From: Bog-756 sp963769905
Lineage (GTDB): Bacteria; Actinomycetota; Acidimicrobiia; Acidimicrobiales; RAAP-2
Direction of reading: 5' to 3'
NCBI GenBank assembly: GCA_963769905.1
Contig: CAVYNG010000002.1
Span: 1,426,001 to 1,490,000 of the forward strand
DNA: 64,000 nucleotides
Position numbers and translations under genes: made by a program. Under the pieces are notes generated by a model that was not told the origin of the DNA, searched no databases, and saw only the letters and a list, made by a program, of their open reading frames with translations. Below, piece by piece: positions 42,819 to 51,526 of this stretch (its first letter is position 1; every line of letters starts with the position of its first letter).

Positions 42819-43835
42819 TGTCTAGAACTGACAGAGATCGGTGACACATTGGGGCCTTCCGAGAGGAAGGAGACCCGTGACCGAGAGGGAGCTCGCTCGA
42901 GCCGCTGCCCATCGCTTGGCGATCATCCGTCACGCCCAGGAAGTCAGTGGCAGCGTGGCCAAGACCTGCCGCTACTACGGCATCAGCAGGAACGCTTATT
43001 ACAAATGGTTCCGTCGCTACGAGGAGTTCGGGGAAGAAGGCCTTCGGGATCGCTCGAGACGCCCTCATCACATGCCCCAGGCCACTCACACCGAGGTGGT
43101 GGGGAAGATCCTCTACCTCCGGCAGAGCTACCACTTCGGCCCGCAGAAGATCTCGATGTACCTGAAGCGCTACCACGAGGTCGAGATCAGCACGTCCGGG
43201 GTCTGGCGGATCCTGAAGCGCCTGGGGCTCAACCGCCTCCCAGCCTCCCAACGCCACAAGCCCCACGAGCGCCGCTGGAAGCGCTACGAGAAGCCCCTGC
43301 CGGGCCATCGCGTCCAGATGGACGTGAAGTTCGTTACCCCGCTGGCCAGCGCTAAGGCACCGAAGAAGCGCTACTACCAGTTCACCGCCATCGACGACTG
43401 AACGAGGCTGCGGCTGCTGCGACTCTATGAGCGATGCAACCAGAAGAGCGCGATCCAGTTCGTCGATTACGTGGCCGAGCGGCTCCCGTTCGCCATCGAC
43501 GTCATCCAGACAGACAACGGTTCAGAGTTCGGTCCGACTTTCCACTGGCACGTCCTGGACAAGGGTATCGACCACGTCCACATCAAGCCGGCCACCCCGA
43601 GGCTCAACGGCAAAGTGGAGCGGAGTCACCGGATCGACAATGAGGAGTTCTACCGGCGTCTCGACGGAGTGGTGATCGACGACGCCAGGGTCTTCAACGA
43701 CAAGCTCCGGGAGTGGGAGGACTACTACAACTACCATCGCCCCCACGGCGCGCTCGGAGGTCAGACTCCCTACGAGCGGCTGAAGCTGAAGACGTCAACC
43801 AAGGCCCCGAGTCAACGGTGACCGTCAGTTGCACA
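42819..43835 (+). mobile_element. IS481-type insertion sequence
   Basis: About 1.02 kb. The left end reads TGTCTAGAACTGACAG and the right end, read inward, TGTGCAACTGACGG; both continue into a related GGGGCCTT block, so they are imperfect terminal inverted repeats. It carries one transposase gene, interrupted by a stop. Exact ends and target duplication are uncertain. The right end abuts the tRNA-Pro 3' repeat. Confidence 0.8.
42877..43821 (+). pseudogene. IS481-family DDE transposase with internal TGA
   Basis: The amino-terminal helix-turn-helix (VAKTCRYYGISRNAYYKWF) precedes the integrase core. DDE residues are visible: HRVQMDVKFV (Asp), IQTDNGSEFG (Asp) and KVERSHRIDNEEF (Glu). The frame is continuous over the whole element except for one TGA at 43399-43401, exactly where relatives have cysteine (ID-D-C-TRLR). 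After the stop the same frame resumes with TRLRLLRLYERCNQ. GTG at 42877 with GGAGACC upstream is the likely start. A point mutation (TGC to TGA) has probably killed it. Confidence 0.85.
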
Positions 43836-43851
43836 AGAGTCGGGCTGGCCG
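43836..43851 (-). repeat. att-like repeat at tRNA-Pro 3' end
   Basis: Second copy of the 16-bp repeat; its last 12 bases are the tRNA 3' end (CGGCCAGCCCGA on the minus strand). Confidence 0.65.
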
Positions 43852-43914
43852 GATTTGAACCGGCGACCTCTTGACCCCCAGTCAAGCGCGCTAACCAAGC
43901 TGCGCCACAGCCCG
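43840..43914 (-). tRNA. tRNA-Pro (anticodon GGG)
   Basis: Cloverleaf: acceptor CGGGCTG pairs with CAGCCCG plus discriminator A; D arm TGGCGCAGCTTGGTTAGCGCG; anticodon stem CTTGA/TCAAG with loop CTGGGGG (anticodon GGG at 43877-43879); T arm GCCGGTTCAAATCCGGC. CCA is not encoded. 75 nt. Confidence 0.93.
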
Positions 43915-44033
43915 CCCGCACGGGGCCCTCACCCTAGCTCATCGGGTGTCCGGGGATCCCAGCTCAGATGACTTGCAAGCGATCGGTTCGCTACCCGGTC
44001 GGCCGGAGTTCGACTTCGGCCGCGCGTTCGCGC

Positions 44034-44978
44034 TCAGCCCGCCTTGTAGGTGGCGGTGACGAGCTTCCCGATGAACTCATAGCCGAGGGTGTTGGCGTGG
44101 ATGTTCTGCTCTTGGCAGTACCAGGTGATCGTGCAGATCTCCCAAACCGCCCTCGGGACCTTCCCGTAAGGAGCCAGCGGCGTCAACTCGCCGAGCGGCG
44201 TGCTGTCGCCCTCCGTGGCCTTCTTGTACTTGGCCTTCGTGACGTTGACGAAGCTTCCGTCGGTCACGGAGGTGTACGCCGCGTTGAAGTCCGGATTCAC
44301 GTACGCATCGAACGCGGTGACCGATAGACCGGCCAGCTGCTGGCCGAGGGTGCCGCCCGGGTTCACGTACTGGCCCAGGATCACGTCCGGGTAGGTCAGG
44401 CCCATGATCCGCGCGCTCGAGTCCCCGTTGGCGTCGAGCGCCGTGCTCAGGTCACCCGCGAGGATCTTGATGTTGGCTTCCGCGGCTGCGGCGTTGGTCA
44501 GCACACAGGTCACGATGGCCGACTCGGTGCCCGCCGAGACGCACCCGGTGATGTCGTTGCCGCCGATCGAGACAGTGACCAGCTTGACCAGACCGAAGTT
44601 GGCGGGTGCCTCGATGAAGTCGAGTGCCCCCTGCTCCTGGGTCGTCGTCGGATAGGCCACGGCATTGGTGGCAGCCGGATCGAAGCAGCCGACCGAGCTC
44701 AGGATCGACGTCGTCGTCGCCCCACCACACCCGAAGTTCTCGAGATCCATCTTGAGCTTGCCGGCGACGTACGCGGTGTAGCCGGGCGTGCCACCGGTGC
44801 CGGGCGCGTTCGGCTGGTAGCCGATCGAGTAGGAGTCGCCGAGGGAGAGGTAGTAGGGCGTCGGGGCCTCCGCCTTCTTCGCTTGGCTCACCCCCGGAGT
44901 CGCCACCAGGCCGACCCCGACGACCCCCGCGGCCACGAGCGCGGACATGAACAAACAAATGGCACGACGCCTGTCCAT
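44034..44978 (-). CDS. Secreted SGNH/GDSL-type esterase or lipase
   Basis: 314 residues with an N-terminal signal peptide (ICLFMSALVAAGVVGVGLVA, cleavage near VSQA). Catalytic blocks: YLSLGDSYSIGYQP with the nucleophile serine, FGCGGATTTSILS (Gly), VTVSIGGNDITGC (Asn), and a C-terminal NIHANTLGYEFIG providing the histidine. Released outside the cell to hydrolyse lipids or esters. ATG with AGGGGG about 9 nt upstream. Confidence 0.88.
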   Translation of the reverse strand: MDRRRAICLFMSALVAAGVVGVGLVATPGVSQAKKAEAPTPYYLSLGDSYSIGYQPNAPGTGGTPGYTAYVAGKLKMDLENFGCGGATTTSILSSVGCFDPAATNAVAYPTTTQEQGALDFIEAPANFGLVKLVTVSIGGNDITGCVSAGTESAIVTCVLTNAAAAEANIKILAGDLSTALDANGDSSARIMGLTYPDVILGQYVNPGGTLGQQLAGLSVTAFDAYVNPDFNAAYTSVTDGSFVNVTKAKYKKATEGDSTPLGELTPLAPYGKVPRAVWEICTITWYCQEQNIHANTLGYEFIGKLVTATYKAG

Positions 44979-45107
44979 ACTGTTCCCCCTTGGAGTTCAC
45001 CTCGATGTCACGAACTACCCCACTTGCTAGCACAGCGCCCAGCCCGCTCCCACCTCGGTCCGGAGCGGCCGGGGCCTCCGCGCCGACGGACTGCGTGACA
45101 GTCGCCG

Positions 45108-45305
45108 TCACACGTGGTGGAGCACCCAGGTCACCCCCTGGAACGCCCGGTAGCCGAGGTAGATGACCGTCGCCACCACGATCAGCTTGAAGTACCACGG
45201 TGAGGCCCGGTGCTCGACGGGGGTCTCGCCACAGACCGGGCAGGTTCCCTCCGGTGTGAGCTCGTCGCGCTCCACCTTCTCGTCGCAGCGCTCACACCAC
45301 GGCAC
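45108..45305 (-). CDS. Small zinc-ribbon membrane protein
   Basis: 65 residues. Two CxxC pairs (WCERCDEK and CPVCGE) form a zinc ribbon, then one transmembrane helix (YFKLIVVATVIYLGYRAF). Similar short proteins are common in actinobacteria; role unknown. It follows der on the same strand after 21 nt and may be in that operon. Confidence 0.75.
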   Translation of the reverse strand: MPWCERCDEKVERDELTPEGTCPVCGETPVEHRASPWYFKLIVVATVIYLGYRAFQGVTWVLHHV

Positions 45306-45326
45306 GGTTCGGCATGCCCTTCGGGC

Positions 45327-46709
45327 TCACCTCCGGCGCGCCTTGCCCACCGGAGCGCCCTTGGCGCGGACCCGGAGCTTGATCGGCGTCGGCCCGAGCT
45401 CGAACCGCTCGCGCAGTCCTCGCTCGACGTACCGGAGGTAGGTGGGCTGGAGACGCCCGGTGGTGAAGAGAGTGAAGGTCGGCGGGTCGCTCGCGCCCTG
45501 CACCGCGTACTGGATACGTGCCCCCACCGGGGGATGCGCGACCTGCAGGGAGCTCATCGCCCGATTGAGCTCACCCGTCGGCACCCGCACGTGGTAGGCC
45601 TCCTCGGCCTCCGCGACCGCCGGAAGGATCCGGTGCGCGCCGAGCCCCGAAAGGGCGCTCACCTTGAGCACCGGCGCCATGCCGAGGAACGCGAGCCGGT
45701 CGCCCACGTCGGTCAGCACCTCGGGTCGCCGTTCGGTCTCGAGGAGCTCCCACTTGTTGAGAACGACCACCGTCGGGCACCCGGCGGCGGCGATGCGCTC
45801 CGCGAGACGCTGATCTTGGTGGGTCACGCCGGCCGTGGCGTCGATGACCAGAAGTGCGATGTCCGCCCGGTCGAGCGCCTCGAGTGCCCGGAGCACCGAA
45901 AAGTACTCGGTCCCCCGCTCCGTCCGTGACTTGCGGCGCAGTCCGGCGGTGTCGACGAAGCACACTGCCCCCTCCGGCGTCTCGACCAATGTGTCGACGC
46001 TGTCCCTCGTCGTGCCCGGCTCGTCGTGGGTGACCGAGCGGTCGTCGCCGACCAATCGGTTGAACAAGGTGGACTTGCCGACGTTGGGCCGTCCGACGAG
46101 GGCCACCCGCGGCACCTGATCGTGGTGCGCCTCCTCGCCATCTGCGCGTTCATCGGTCCCCTGCCCCGTCCTCTGTCCCTCGGCTTCTGGCAGCAGAGCG
46201 ACCACCTCGTCGAGCAGATCGCCGGTCCCCCGCCCGTGCAGCGCACTCACCGGCCACGGATCGCCGAACCCCAGCGAGACCGCCTCCCAGCTCTCGTGCT
46301 CGCGCTGGGAGGAGTCGACTTTGTTCGCCACCACCCGCACCGGTCGTCCCGAACGTTGCAGCATCCTCGCCACCGCGAGGTCCTCGTCGACGAGGCCCAC
46401 CGTCGCGTCGACGACCAGGAGCACCACGTCGCCCTCGTCGATCGCGCGCTCGGCCTGGCTGGTGACCTGCGCGCCGAGCGGGTCCTCGGTCGCCAGCCAT
46501 CCCCCGGTGTCGACGATGGTGAACTCCCGCCCGCACCATTCGGCCTCGAGCTCCTTGCGATCGCGGGTCACCCCCGAGCGCTCCTCGACGACCGCCGCAC
46601 GGCGGCCGACGATGCGGTTGACGAGGGTGGACTTTCCTACGTTCGGCCGGCCCACCACCACCACGAGGGGTCGCGTGCGCGCACTGCTCTCCGCGCCGCC
46701 GCGGTTCAC
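45327..46709 (-). CDS. der: Ribosome biogenesis GTPase Der (EngA)
   Basis: Essential double GTPase that helps assemble the 50S subunit. Two G domains, each with Walker A GRPNVGKST, G3 DTGG or DTAG, and NKVD or NKWE; then a C-terminal KH-like domain (VPTGELNRAMSSLQVAHPPV, PTYLRYVERGLRERF). 460 residues. The start overlaps the DUF512 stop (ATGA), so the two genes are coupled. Confidence 0.96.
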   Translation of the reverse strand: MNRGGAESSARTRPLVVVVGRPNVGKSTLVNRIVGRRAAVVEERSGVTRDRKELEAEWCGREFTIVDTGGWLATEDPLGAQVTSQAERAIDEGDVVLLVVDATVGLVDEDLAVARMLQRSGRPVRVVANKVDSSQREHESWEAVSLGFGDPWPVSALHGRGTGDLLDEVVALLPEAEGQRTGQGTDERADGEEAHHDQVPRVALVGRPNVGKSTLFNRLVGDDRSVTHDEPGTTRDSVDTLVETPEGAVCFVDTAGLRRKSRTERGTEYFSVLRALEALDRADIALLVIDATAGVTHQDQRLAERIAAAGCPTVVVLNKWELLETERRPEVLTDVGDRLAFLGMAPVLKVSALSGLGAHRILPAVAEAEEAYHVRVPTGELNRAMSSLQVAHPPVGARIQYAVQGASDPPTFTLFTTGRLQPTYLRYVERGLRERFELGPTPIKLRVRAKGAPVGKARRR

Positions 46710-48142
46710 CGACTCGCTCCGAGGGTGATCGGGACCCGCACGACGTCCGGCCGCGGTGGCTTCCCCGAGCGGGGTTCGAGTGCTCGCCGGAGCGAGAGAC
46801 CGTCGGTCGCGACCACCTCGACGGGGCGCGGGAGCTGGTCGACGGTCCAGTCGTCGAGGAACCGGCCTTCCGAAAGGCAGGCGTCGGGCAGCAGGTAGCG
46901 CTCGGCCTCGGGCTGGTCGCGCAAGACCTCGGCGAGGTCGGTACCGGTCAGGAGACCGGCGACCCCGATGTTCCCGCCGAAGAAGTGATTGGTGACCGCG
47001 AGCACGCGGACGTCGCCGCGCTCGAGCGAATCGACCAGCGGTCCGAGCACCGTTGCGCCGTAGGTGCCGGTCAGGATGGTGACGGGCGCGTCGGTGTCGG
47101 TACCCGAGCTGCCATCGACCCGCGTCGCGCGGTACCCGCTCGCCGGTGCGCCGTCGACGGCCGCGAAGAATCCCGGCCGCACCCCGAAGGCCGCGGCCGA
47201 GTCCCCGCCGAAGGCCGCGGCGAAAGCCCGGGCCATCCCCACACCGTTCTCGTGTTGGGGGAAGCCTTCGTAGGTCTCGGCCTCCGGGAAGGGCCGTCCC
47301 GCCATCAGGTAGTACTCGTCGGCCGCGAAGACCATTCGCCGTCCGAGGGCCGAGAGAAAGGTGGCCTGCCAGGAGTCCACCGCATCGCAGACCGCCGCGG
47401 CCTCCTCACGAGCGTGCGGGCGCAACCCGGGTGCCCGCGACGCACGGCTCACCCCGAGCGGCACGCAGGCGACGGTGGCGAGCTCGGGAAACCGGTCGAG
47501 CACACCGGCCAGCGTGTCGTCGAGGACGCCGCCGTCGTTGGTGCCCGGACAGACGACGACCTGCCCGTGGACCTCGATCCCGCCGTCGAGCAGGGCCCGG
47601 AGCCAACGGAGACTGGTCGACCCGCGCCGGTTACGCAGCAGCCGGGCCCGGATGTCCGGGTCGGTGGCGTGGATCGAGACGAACAGGGGTGAGAGGCGTT
47701 CGGTCAGGACCCGCTCGAGGTCCATCTCGGTGAAGCGGGTGAGTGTCGTGAAGTTGCCGTAGAGGAAGGAGAGCCGATAGTCGTCGTCCTTCAGTGAGAG
47801 GCTGCGGCGCATTCCCTTCGGGAGCTGATGGATGAAGCAGAACTCGCAGTGGTTGTCGCAGGTGCGCACCCGGTCGAAGAGAGCCGAGGAGACCTCGGCT
47901 CCGAAGGGCTCACCGGCCTCCTTCGCCACGAGCAGCTCCAGGCGGTCGGCACGCCCCGCGCGTTCCACGAGGAGTTCGAGATCGGCCTCGTCGACGAGCA
48001 GGGCGTACTCGATCACGTCGCGGGGACGTCGACCGGCGACCTCGACCAGCACGTCCCCCGGAAGGAGACCCGATCGCGCTGCCGGTGAGCCGGCCGCGAC
48101 CGCGACGACTCGGGGCGCCTTCGTTCCTGGTGGCGCCGACAT
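46706..48142 (-). CDS. DUF512 radical-SAM-like protein with PDZ domain
   Basis: 478 residues, often found next to der. N-terminal PDZ domain (VAAGSPAARSGLLPGDVLVE). Then an iron-sulfur-like site with cysteines in RTCDNHCEFCFIHQLP (C-x3-C-x2-C, radical-SAM-like), FVSIHATDPDIRARLL and QVVVCPGTNDG. The C-terminal DUF512 part has VRPGFFAA and NHFFGGNIGVAGLLTG. Function unknown, perhaps tRNA or ribosome related given the neighbour. ATG sits 6 nt after a TAGTCT box. Confidence 0.88.
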   Translation of the reverse strand: MSAPPGTKAPRVVAVAAGSPAARSGLLPGDVLVEVAGRRPRDVIEYALLVDEADLELLVERAGRADRLELLVAKEAGEPFGAEVSSALFDRVRTCDNHCEFCFIHQLPKGMRRSLSLKDDDYRLSFLYGNFTTLTRFTEMDLERVLTERLSPLFVSIHATDPDIRARLLRNRRGSTSLRWLRALLDGGIEVHGQVVVCPGTNDGGVLDDTLAGVLDRFPELATVACVPLGVSRASRAPGLRPHAREEAAAVCDAVDSWQATFLSALGRRMVFAADEYYLMAGRPFPEAETYEGFPQHENGVGMARAFAAAFGGDSAAAFGVRPGFFAAVDGAPASGYRATRVDGSSGTDTDAPVTILTGTYGATVLGPLVDSLERGDVRVLAVTNHFFGGNIGVAGLLTGTDLAEVLRDQPEAERYLLPDACLSEGRFLDDWTVDQLPRPVEVVATDGLSLRRALEPRSGKPPRPDVVRVPITLGASR

Positions 48143-48148
48143 GCGCTC

Positions 48149-48154
48149 AGACTA
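48149..48154 (-). promoter_or_regulatory. -10 box TAGTCT before DUF512 gene (leaderless)
   Basis: TAGTCT, 6 nt, ATG on the minus strand. Back to back with the ispH promoter in an 80-nt spacer. Confidence 0.55.
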
Positions 48155-48210
48155 CCTGGTCACCTGCAGTGTCTCGTCGTCACCGCGGGCCCTCGCGCGG
48201 GGCGTCCAGG

Positions 48211-48216
48211 TAGCCT
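48211..48216 (+). promoter_or_regulatory. -10 box TAGCCT before ispH (leaderless)
   Basis: TAGCCT, 6 nt, GTG. Same spacing as the divergent DUF512 promoter. Confidence 0.55.
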
Positions 48217-48222
48217 GACGAG

Positions 48223-49293
48223 GTGCGCGTCGAACGGGTGCTGCTCGCCGAACCGAGAGGGTTCTGCGCCGGTGTCGAGAAGGCGATCAAGGCGCTCGCG
48301 TGGATGGTCCGGGTCTTCGAACCGCCCGTCTACTGCTACCACGAGATCGTCCACAACCGCCACGTGGTGGACCGTTTCCGTGATCAGGGCGTCGTCTTCG
48401 TGGACCGGGTCGACGAAGTGCCGGCCGGCGCGCCGCTGATGCTTTCGGCCCACGGCTCGGCCCCCGAGGTCGCCGAGGAGGCCCGGGACCGCGACCGGGT
48501 GGTGGTCGACGCGGTCTGCCCGCTCGTCACCAAGGTCCACCACGAGCTCAAGGTCCGCGCCGACAAGGGCTACACGGTCCTCTACGTCGGGCATCGAGGG
48601 CACGAGGAGGCCCTCGGCACCATGGCTGTCGCTCCCGACGCGGTCCGGCTCCTGCAACGTGTCGAGGATGTCGACCGCCTGGCGGAGCGCGGTGGCGTCG
48701 GCGCCGAGCAAGGGCCGGTCGCCCTGCTCGCCCAGACCACCCTCAGCCACGACGAGTGGGCGGGTATCGTCGAACGTGCCCGCGAGCACTTTCCGGACCT
48801 TTGGATGCCCAACCGCAGTGACCTCTGTTTCGCGACGACCAACCGGCAGGCCGCCCTCAAGGCGATCGCCGGCGCCGCGGACGCGGTCGTGGTCATCGGT
48901 TCGGAGAACTCGTCGAACACGGTCGCCTTGGAGAAGGTGGCACGTGCGATGGGATGCGCACGGGTGGTACGGGTCAACGACGCGTCCGAGCTCCCCGACG
49001 ATCTCGAGGGCACCGTCGGGGTCACCGCCGGCGCGTCGGCACCCGAGGCGCTCGTCCGCGCGGTCGTGGAGCACCTCGCCCCGACCAAGGGAACCGAGAA
49101 CGTGCCGATCACCCTCGAAGAGGAGTACTTTCCGCCGCCGCCGGAACTGCGCGAGCTGTTCCGGGGCCTCGAGGCTGCGCTCGCGCTCTTGAATCCGAGC
49201 GCCTCCCCGACCGGTGAGCCGGCGAAGCTCGGCGCGCTCGCGAACGATCGCTCGACCTCCGCGGCCGACGTCCTCGACGCGCTGGCCGGCTGA
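48223..49293 (+). CDS. ispH: 4-hydroxy-3-methylbut-2-enyl diphosphate reductase
   Basis: Last step of the MEP pathway: HMBPP to IPP and DMAPP, using an iron-sulfur cluster. Cluster cysteines are in RGFCAGVEKAI, DAVCPLVTKVH and SDLCFATTNRQ; catalytic-side blocks LLSAHG-like LMLSAHGSAP, GHRGHEEALG and VIGSENSSNT are intact. 356 residues with a C-terminal extension of about 40 residues beyond the usual end. GTG start directly after a -10 box. Confidence 0.96.
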   Translation: MRVERVLLAEPRGFCAGVEKAIKALAWMVRVFEPPVYCYHEIVHNRHVVDRFRDQGVVFVDRVDEVPAGAPLMLSAHGSAPEVAEEARDRDRVVVDAVCPLVTKVHHELKVRADKGYTVLYVGHRGHEEALGTMAVAPDAVRLLQRVEDVDRLAERGGVGAEQGPVALLAQTTLSHDEWAGIVERAREHFPDLWMPNRSDLCFATTNRQAALKAIAGAADAVVVIGSENSSNTVALEKVARAMGCARVVRVNDASELPDDLEGTVGVTAGASAPEALVRAVVEHLAPTKGTENVPITLEEEYFPPPPELRELFRGLEAALALLNPSASPTGEPAKLGALANDRSTSAADVLDALAG

Positions 49294-49316
49294 CGGCGAC
49301 CGCCGGAGAATCGCCA

Positions 49317-50261
49317 GTGGCCGAGCGACCCGAAGTACCGACGGCGCCCACCCAGAAGCACCGTTGGTTCACCCGCCCCGACACGAGTGGGGACCGACGT
49401 GACGCAGCCCTCGTCCGATTCGTGCTCGAGTCGGCGCGCACGGACTTCCTCGATCGGTATCCGGACCGGCGCGTGGGCGCGGTGGTGGCGCTGATCGCCG
49501 CCTACCAGGAGGAGCGGAACATCGGCGCCGTGCTCGAGGCGGTGCCCGAGAAGGTCGGTGACCTCGACGTCACCCCGCTCGTCGTCGTCGACGGTGGCAC
49601 CGATCGCACCGCGGAGGTCTCGCTCGACGCGGGTGTGCTGACCTGCGTGCTCCCCGTCAACCTCGGGCAGGGCGCCGCGCTCCGCGTCGGGTACCGGCTC
49701 GCGTCCGAGCTCGGGGCGCGTTACGTGGTCACCCTCGATGCCGACGGCCAGAACGACCCCGCCGAGATCGGCGACATGCTCGATCCGATCCTCGAAGGGA
49801 CTGCCGACTTCGTCATCGCCTCGCGCCGGCTCGGCCAGGACCACACGACCGACCGGTTCCGGCGCGCGGGTGTGAAGCTCTATGCCGCGGCGCTGAACGG
49901 GATCGCTGGCCAGCGGCTCACCGACTCGTCGAACGGGTACCGCGCCTTTCGGATCGAGCTGCTCGACGATATCGTCCCCCACCTCCGCCAGGACCAGTAC
50001 CAGACCGCCGAAGTGGTCATCGTCGCCGCGCGGCGCGGGTGGCGGATCGGCGAGCAACCGACGGTGTGGCACCCGCGCGCTTCGGGCACGTCCAAGAAGG
50101 GGGGCAACCTCGTCTTCGGGCTCCACTATGGCCGGGTCATTCTCACCACCTGGCGCCGCACCCCGAGCGATACGCGGGTGACCCGGAAGGGTCGGACCGA
50201 CTCAGTAGCGACCGGTGGCGGCGACCGAACGGTCGTAGAGGGCCTGGATCGAAGCCCGTAG
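49317..50261 (+). CDS. GT2-family glycosyltransferase, dolichyl-phosphate-mannose-synthase-like
   Basis: Transfers a nucleotide sugar to a lipid or glycan acceptor; acceptor unknown. N-terminal arm (1-50), then the GT-A core: VVALIAAYQEERNIGAVLEA, VVDGGTDRTAE, and the metal motif VTLDADGQNDPAEIGD. Later SRRLGQDHTTDRFRRAGVKL and TDSSNGYRAFR are conserved in the polyprenyl-phosphate glycosyltransferase group. No C-terminal membrane helices, unlike some relatives. 314 residues; GTG start. Last 60 nt overlap the plsC end on the opposite strand. Confidence 0.85.
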   Translation: MAERPEVPTAPTQKHRWFTRPDTSGDRRDAALVRFVLESARTDFLDRYPDRRVGAVVALIAAYQEERNIGAVLEAVPEKVGDLDVTPLVVVDGGTDRTAEVSLDAGVLTCVLPVNLGQGAALRVGYRLASELGARYVVTLDADGQNDPAEIGDMLDPILEGTADFVIASRRLGQDHTTDRFRRAGVKLYAAALNGIAGQRLTDSSNGYRAFRIELLDDIVPHLRQDQYQTAEVVIVAARRGWRIGEQPTVWHPRASGTSKKGGNLVFGLHYGRVILTTWRRTPSDTRVTRKGRTDSVATGGGDRTVVEGLDRSP

Positions 50262-50912
50262 CTGCTCGGTGGTGGCATGGATCGCGCTGCGGGGGACGCG
50301 TCCGCTCTCCGAGGTGGCCGGCGCACGGATCGGCTCGCCGACCACCAGGTGGATGCGGTGCGGTCGCGGGAGGAGCCTTCCCTTGGGCATGACCGATGCG
50401 GAGCCCCCGATCCCGACCGGAACGATCGGGGCGCCGGTGCGGGCCGCCAGGAACGCGACACCCTCGTGCAGCTCCTCGACGACCGGCCCCGACCGGCGGG
50501 TCCCCTCGGGAAAGAGCACCAGCACCTCACCGGCCTCGAGGACCGCCTGCGCGAGGCGGAGGGCCTCTCGATCGGCCGTCTCGCGGTGGACGGGGAAGCC
50601 GCCGAGCTTGGGGATCGCCTTCGCCAAGAAGCGGTTCTTCCAGAGGGTGTCCTTCGTCATGTAGTGGAGCTTGCGGCCCATGACGGCTTCGGAGGCCACG
50701 AAGAAGTCGATGAAGGACCGGTGCACCGGGGCGAGGATCAGCGGTCCCTCGGTCGGGACGAGGTCCGCACCCTCGACCGTGGTCCGGAACAGAAGGCGAT
50801 TGAGCGCGTGCACGACGATCCGCATCAGGCGGTAGAACCGGCTGACCGTCGTGTCGAGCGCGTGCCCGACCGACCGCGTGTCCGCTTGGCCCACGTCGTC
50901 ACTCAGAGCCAC
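50202..50912 (-). CDS. plsC: 1-acyl-sn-glycerol-3-phosphate acyltransferase
   Basis: Adds the second acyl chain in phosphatidic acid synthesis at the membrane. Hx4D motif HRSFID in LILAPVHRSFIDFFVASEAV, then LFPEGTRRSGPVVEEL, VGIGGSASVMPKG. 236 residues. Last gene of the scpA-to-plsC operon, overlapping the cmk end by ten bases. Its tail overlaps the GT2 gene on the other strand. Confidence 0.9.
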   Translation of the reverse strand: MALSDDVGQADTRSVGHALDTTVSRFYRLMRIVVHALNRLLFRTTVEGADLVPTEGPLILAPVHRSFIDFFVASEAVMGRKLHYMTKDTLWKNRFLAKAIPKLGGFPVHRETADREALRLAQAVLEAGEVLVLFPEGTRRSGPVVEELHEGVAFLAARTGAPIVPVGIGGSASVMPKGRLLPRPHRIHLVVGEPIRAPATSESGRVPRSAIHATTEQLRASIQALYDRSVAATGRY

Positions 50913-51526
50913 GCCACCACCTCCTCCACGATCTCGTCGACAAGTCGATCGGTCGTGTCGACCACCTGCGCCCCCTCGGCGATCTCGAGCGGGGACGCGG
51001 TCCGGCTCCGGTCGATCCTGTCACGCCTGGCCATGGCCTCGGGCGCTTCGTCGGCTCGGCGCCGTGCCCGCTCGTCTTCGGAGGCGGTGAGGAAGACCTT
51101 CAGATCCGCCTTCGGCAGAACCACCGACCCGATGTCGCGCCCTTCGACCACCGCGCCGTCGCGGTCGCCGACCCATCGGCGCTGCTGCCCGACGAGTACT
51201 GCGCGTACGTCGGGGTTGGCCGCGACCACAGACACCGTTGCGTTCACCTCGGGCCGGCGGATCGCCTCGGTCACGTCCGTCCCGTCTGCGGTCACCCGCT
51301 CCCCCACCGTGATCTCGAGTCCCCGTGCGAGAGCGGCCACCGCTGCTCGGTCGCCGGGGTCGATGCCGCGATCGAGCGCGGCCCAGGTCACCGCCCGGTA
51401 CATGGCACCGGTGTCGAGCCGCTCGAGCCCGAGCCGCCGGCTCAGCGCGCGCGACACGGTCGACTTCCCCGACCCCGCCGGCCCGTCGATGGCGATGACC
51501 GGCCTCCTCCGCCCGGCTACGGTCAT
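50903..51526 (-). CDS. cmk: Cytidylate kinase
   Basis: Phosphorylates CMP and dCMP. P-loop AIDGPAGSGKSTVSRAL, then RLDTGAMYRAVTWAA, VEGRDIGSVVLPKADLKVFL and RRRADEAPEAMARRDRIDRS. 207 residues. ATG at 51526 overlaps the aroA stop (ATGA), which decides against the longer open frame. Confidence 0.95.
   Translation of the reverse strand: MTVAGRRRPVIAIDGPAGSGKSTVSRALSRRLGLERLDTGAMYRAVTWAALDRGIDPGDRAAVAALARGLEITVGERVTADGTDVTEAIRRPEVNATVSVVAANPDVRAVLVGQQRRWVGDRDGAVVEGRDIGSVVLPKADLKVFLTASEDERARRRADEAPEAMARRDRIDRSRTASPLEIAEGAQVVDTTDRLVDEIVEEVVAWL

Noticed and set aside
43399..43401. Selenocysteine codon in the transposase
   Set aside because: No selenocysteine machinery or clear SECIS seen in the window, and transposases of this family use cysteine; a nonsense mutation is simpler.
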